DNA from: Micrococcaceae bacterium RIT 802
GTDB taxonomy: Bacteria > Actinomycetota > Actinomycetes > Actinomycetales > Micrococcaceae
Reading direction: 5' to 3'
Length of the DNA: 64,000 bases
NCBI GenBank assembly: GCA_016892645.1
Contig: JAFEMX010000007.1
Location: 62,001-126,000, forward strand
Under the pieces are notes generated by a model that did no database searches, was not told the DNA's origin, and saw nothing but the letters and a program-made list of their open reading frames with translations. The position numbers and the translations under genes are program-made. Below are positions 61,656-64,000 of the stretch, one piece after another (position 1 is the stretch's first letter; the number at the start of each line of letters is the position of its first letter).

Positions 61656-63155
61656 ATGATCACCCTCGCCGATGCCCTGGCCTCCCCTCCCCTAGCCGCC
61701 GGCGACCCGCAACTGATCACCGATGTTGCCGGCACCCTGGAGCGCACCGTGCGCTGGGTGCACTCCAGCGAGGTCCTGGAGATCGCCTCCCTGCTGCGCG
61801 GTGGAGAGTTGCTGTTGACCGGCGGATCGGAGCTGCTCAAGCAGCCGGCCGCGGCCCAGGCGGACTTCATGCAGCGCCTCGGCGAACGTGGTGTCTGCGC
61901 CATCTGCATCGAAACGCTGCCCAACAGCCGCCGCCTGACCCCCACCGCCCGGGCCGCCGCCGAGGCCGCCGGGGTGCCCGTCTTTGAACTCCACCGCGTT
62001 GTCCGCTTCGTGGACGTCACCGAGGAGGCCAATCGGTTGATCGTCGACTCGCAGGCACGCCTGCACCAGGGCATCGACCGGTTGTCCCAGCTCATCGCCC
62101 AGGACATCACCGAGTCCGGCCCGGACATGACGCGCATCGTGCACCTGATCGCCCGCGAACTCGACGCCGACGCACGCCTGGTCGCCGCCGACGGCACCGT
62201 CCTGGCCGACACCGCAGGCTCCCTGACCACGACCGGGGAGGGGCCGGCCGGCGCGGAGGCCGGGGACCTGGCCCGCGTCAGCACCGACGTGGCGCTCGAT
62301 GGACAACCCGCTGCCGAGCTCGTCCTCACCTCCACCACGGGGCACCGCGACCACCTGGGCGTCGCGGCCGAGCGGCTGCGCGGCATCCTGGCCCTGGCCC
62401 TGGCCCAACACCACCGGCCCAGCCTGGAACAGCTGGCCCAGAACCACCTGGTGGCAACCGTCGTGGAGGGCCGCGAGGGCCGCAGCGTGGAACGGCTGTG
62501 GCAGCAGAACGGCCTGGACCCCCGGGCGCCGGCGATGGCACTGGTGGTGTCCGGATTGGAGCGCGGATCCGATGCACTGCGCCTGGTGCGCACCCTCCGG
62601 GTCCAGGAACCGCAGATCATGGCACAACAACGCGAGGGCAACCTCGTCGTCGTCGTCCCGCTCCGGGGGGAGCCCCTGCGCAGCCGCGGGCTGATTCTTC
62701 ATGCCGCCATGCGTGCCGCGGCCGGCTCGGACCTGTTCGGCGTCGCCGGCCCCCTGGTCTGGGCGGCCACCGATGCTCACACCTCCTTCGCGGAGGCAGA
62801 GGCCATCCTGCGTCTGCACCCGCCCCGTCCCGGAAGCATCCGCGACGCCGTGGACCTCTTCGACGTCCGCGCACTGACCGCCATGGAGGACCACGCGGTT
62901 CTCGAAACATATAGCCAGGCGCTGATGGGCAGCGTCACCCGTTGGGACCACCAGCATGGTTCCAGTCTGGCGGCCACGCTGCTGGCCTGGTTCGAGGCCG
63001 GGTGCAACACCACGGCCGCCGCGCAGGAACTGCACATCGAGCGCCAGTCGATGCACAAGCGGCTGGCCAAGATCTTCGACCTGCTCGGCGGGGACCCGCG
63101 GCAGGATCGGCGCGTCTTCGCCTTGCACCTGGCGGCCCGCTACCTGGCGTCCTGA
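61656..63155 (+). CDS. PucR family transcriptional regulator
   Basis: A 499-aa regulator with PucR domain order: an N-terminal ligand-sensing part (ITLADALASPPLAAGDPQLI; LLRGGELLLTGGSELL), a central GGDEF-like fold (about 250-400, VVVVPLRGEPLRSRGLILHA), and a C-terminal HTH (LLAWFEAGCNTTAAAQELHI, then RQSMHKRLAKIFDLLG). PucR proteins often control purine or related nitrogen catabolism in response to an intermediate. It is divergent from the creatinine operon and is its likely regulator. ATG 61656 follows GGAG. The intergenic region has an AT-rich core with TATACT (61592-61597). Confidence 0.9.
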   Translation: MITLADALASPPLAAGDPQLITDVAGTLERTVRWVHSSEVLEIASLLRGGELLLTGGSELLKQPAAAQADFMQRLGERGVCAICIETLPNSRRLTPTARAAAEAAGVPVFELHRVVRFVDVTEEANRLIVDSQARLHQGIDRLSQLIAQDITESGPDMTRIVHLIARELDADARLVAADGTVLADTAGSLTTTGEGPAGAEAGDLARVSTDVALDGQPAAELVLTSTTGHRDHLGVAAERLRGILALALAQHHRPSLEQLAQNHLVATVVEGREGRSVERLWQQNGLDPRAPAMALVVSGLERGSDALRLVRTLRVQEPQIMAQQREGNLVVVVPLRGEPLRSRGLILHAAMRAAAGSDLFGVAGPLVWAATDAHTSFAEAEAILRLHPPRPGSIRDAVDLFDVRALTAMEDHAVLETYSQALMGSVTRWDHQHGSSLAATLLAWFEAGCNTTAAAQELHIERQSMHKRLAKIFDLLGGDPRQDRRVFALHLAARYLAS

Positions 63156-63183
63156 CAGCCTGCCTGCCTGCCGGGGCCGGGGA

Positions 63184-64000
63184 TCACCGGCGGAAAACGG
63201 ACAGTTCCAACGCCTCTCCGAGGAACCGGGAGAGGCGGGCGGCTTCCCCTTCGAGTCCACCGCGGGGAGGCTCCCCCGCCTCGGGGAACCAGATCACCAG
63301 GATCCGCCCCTCCGTCGATTTCCAGGTGCCGCCGACCCTCCCGTCGACCACGACGAGGTTCGCTCCCCGACTGGCGACCGGACGCCGTCCGGGTTCGATG
63401 AGCCAGGGATGGGCCGTCCCGGGGCCGCTCAGCCAGGGGTCGTGCCCCGGTAGAAACGCGAGCGTGCGAGCTGTCGCCGTGTCCGCCAGGGCATCCACGT
63501 GCCGGCGCAGGTGCAGGAAGGAGGTTCCTTCGACGTCGATCTCCACCAGATCCCCGGACAACTCGGCCAGCCAGCGCGAGATCCTGCGCCGGCCTGCGCT
63601 CAGGCCCTCGCCGAGCCAATAGTGCACCTGTTCGGCCGTCGCCGGCCCGTACGCCTCGAAGTAGGCCAAGACCGCGGCATGGCCGGCTTCCTCCAGAGGG
63701 GGCAGGCCGGGCCACGACGACGGCGGCCGCTGGAGGACCAGCTGGCCGCCGGGGTTCCGCCCGAGCACCAGGTCCCCCTGCCAGGCGAAGGGCTTGAGGA
63801 ACGTGACGTCATGGGCGTCGAAGCACGAGCCGAGATGCCGGAACCTCGGGTCCTCCGCGACGCGTGCCCCCAGCTGCGCCGGTGCGAGCGGCCCCTCGGC
63901 CAGGGCGGCGCGGACAGTCTCGCGCAATCCGGGCCAGTGGGCGGGTTCCAGGTGGTAGTACTGCCTCCAGCTCGGCCGTTCCCACTGTCGGCCGGCGCAA
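63184..64000 (-). CDS. AlkZ-like winged-helix DNA glycosylase-family protein, 5' end outside the window
   Basis: The frame is open through the right edge, where it reads AGRQWERPSWRQYYHLEPAH, so the gene continues beyond 64000; about 272 codons are visible. The protein has HTH_42/DUF1006-type features: EEAGHAAVLAYFEAYGPATA, EQVHYWLGEGLSAGRRRISR, FLPGHDPWLSGPGTAHPWLI and ANLVVVDGRVGGTWKSTEGR. The family includes AlkZ/YcaQ, glycosylases that unhook interstrand crosslinks, but many actinobacterial members are uncharacterised. The AlkZ catalytic QxQ motif, if present, would lie in or near the missing part and is not visible. Confidence 0.82.
   Translation of the reverse strand, partial: CAGRQWERPSWRQYYHLEPAHWPGLRETVRAALAEGPLAPAQLGARVAEDPRFRHLGSCFDAHDVTFLKPFAWQGDLVLGRNPGGQLVLQRPPSSWPGLPPLEEAGHAAVLAYFEAYGPATAEQVHYWLGEGLSAGRRRISRWLAELSGDLVEIDVEGTSFLHLRRHVDALADTATARTLAFLPGHDPWLSGPGTAHPWLIEPGRRPVASRGANLVVVDGRVGGTWKSTEGRILVIWFPEAGEPPRGGLEGEAARLSRFLGEALELSVFRR

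Overview
The window is high-G+C bacterial DNA whose gene content points to an actinobacterium close to Arthrobacter and other Micrococcaceae. The evidence is a creatinase/creatininase set, a dimethylglycine oxidase matching the Arthrobacter globiformis enzyme, many genes whose -10 box sits 6-8 nt before the start codon (leaderless mRNAs), an IdeR/DmdR-type iron box and a SARP/BTAD regulator. No rRNA, tRNA, CRISPR array, transposase or phage gene was recognised.

Layout. 1-4.1 kb: siderophore ABC importer (ATPase cut by the left edge, two permeases, a divergent binding lipoprotein) around one iron box. 4.4-11.2 kb: two paralogous three-domain glutaminases (glutaminase, STAS, cyclic-nucleotide-binding fold) flanking a DoxX gene, a MarR regulator and an MFS transporter fused to a UspA-like domain. 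11.3-15 kb: OpuB/ProU-type osmoprotectant ABC operon. 15-16.6 kb: an asparagine-synthetase-like protein with Ser in place of the glutaminase Cys. 16.7-20.4 kb: a giant TM0106-type RecB-like nuclease/helicase. 20.4-23.9 kb: DapA-like aldolase, aldo/keto reductase, polysaccharide-deacetylase lipoprotein.

24-38 kb is the most unusual part. A leftward cluster encodes an alpha/beta-hydrolase-caspase fusion, a thermolysin-like metallopeptidase and a SARP-like regulator. It diverges from jetA-jetB-jetC, a Wadjet-type SMC operon with no jetD beside it. The shared intergenic region holds three perfectly phased 11-bp direct repeats, the layout SARP regulators bind. Then come a CDF metal exporter with its ArsR regulator, SdpI-like and DUF1801 proteins, a stand-alone TOPRIM protein and an AlkA-type glycosylase.

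38-45.6 kb is mostly housekeeping: siderophore-interacting reductase, thioesterase, APP1-type phosphatase, flavin split-barrel protein, inositol monophosphatase, small membrane proteins and a KstD-like flavoprotein.

45.8-54.9 kb encodes glycine betaine use and is visibly less GC-rich: gbcA and gbcB turn betaine into dimethylglycine, dimethylglycine oxidase yields sarcosine, a LysR regulator is divergent, and a BCCT carrier supplies substrate. A decayed formaldehyde-dehydrogenase fragment lies in front of the carrier. 55-63 kb encodes creatinine use: NCS1 permease, creatinase, creatininase, an FCY1-like deaminase, an MHS transporter and a cupin, with a divergent PucR regulator. Both routes end at sarcosine. 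An AlkZ-like winged-helix protein is cut by the right edge.
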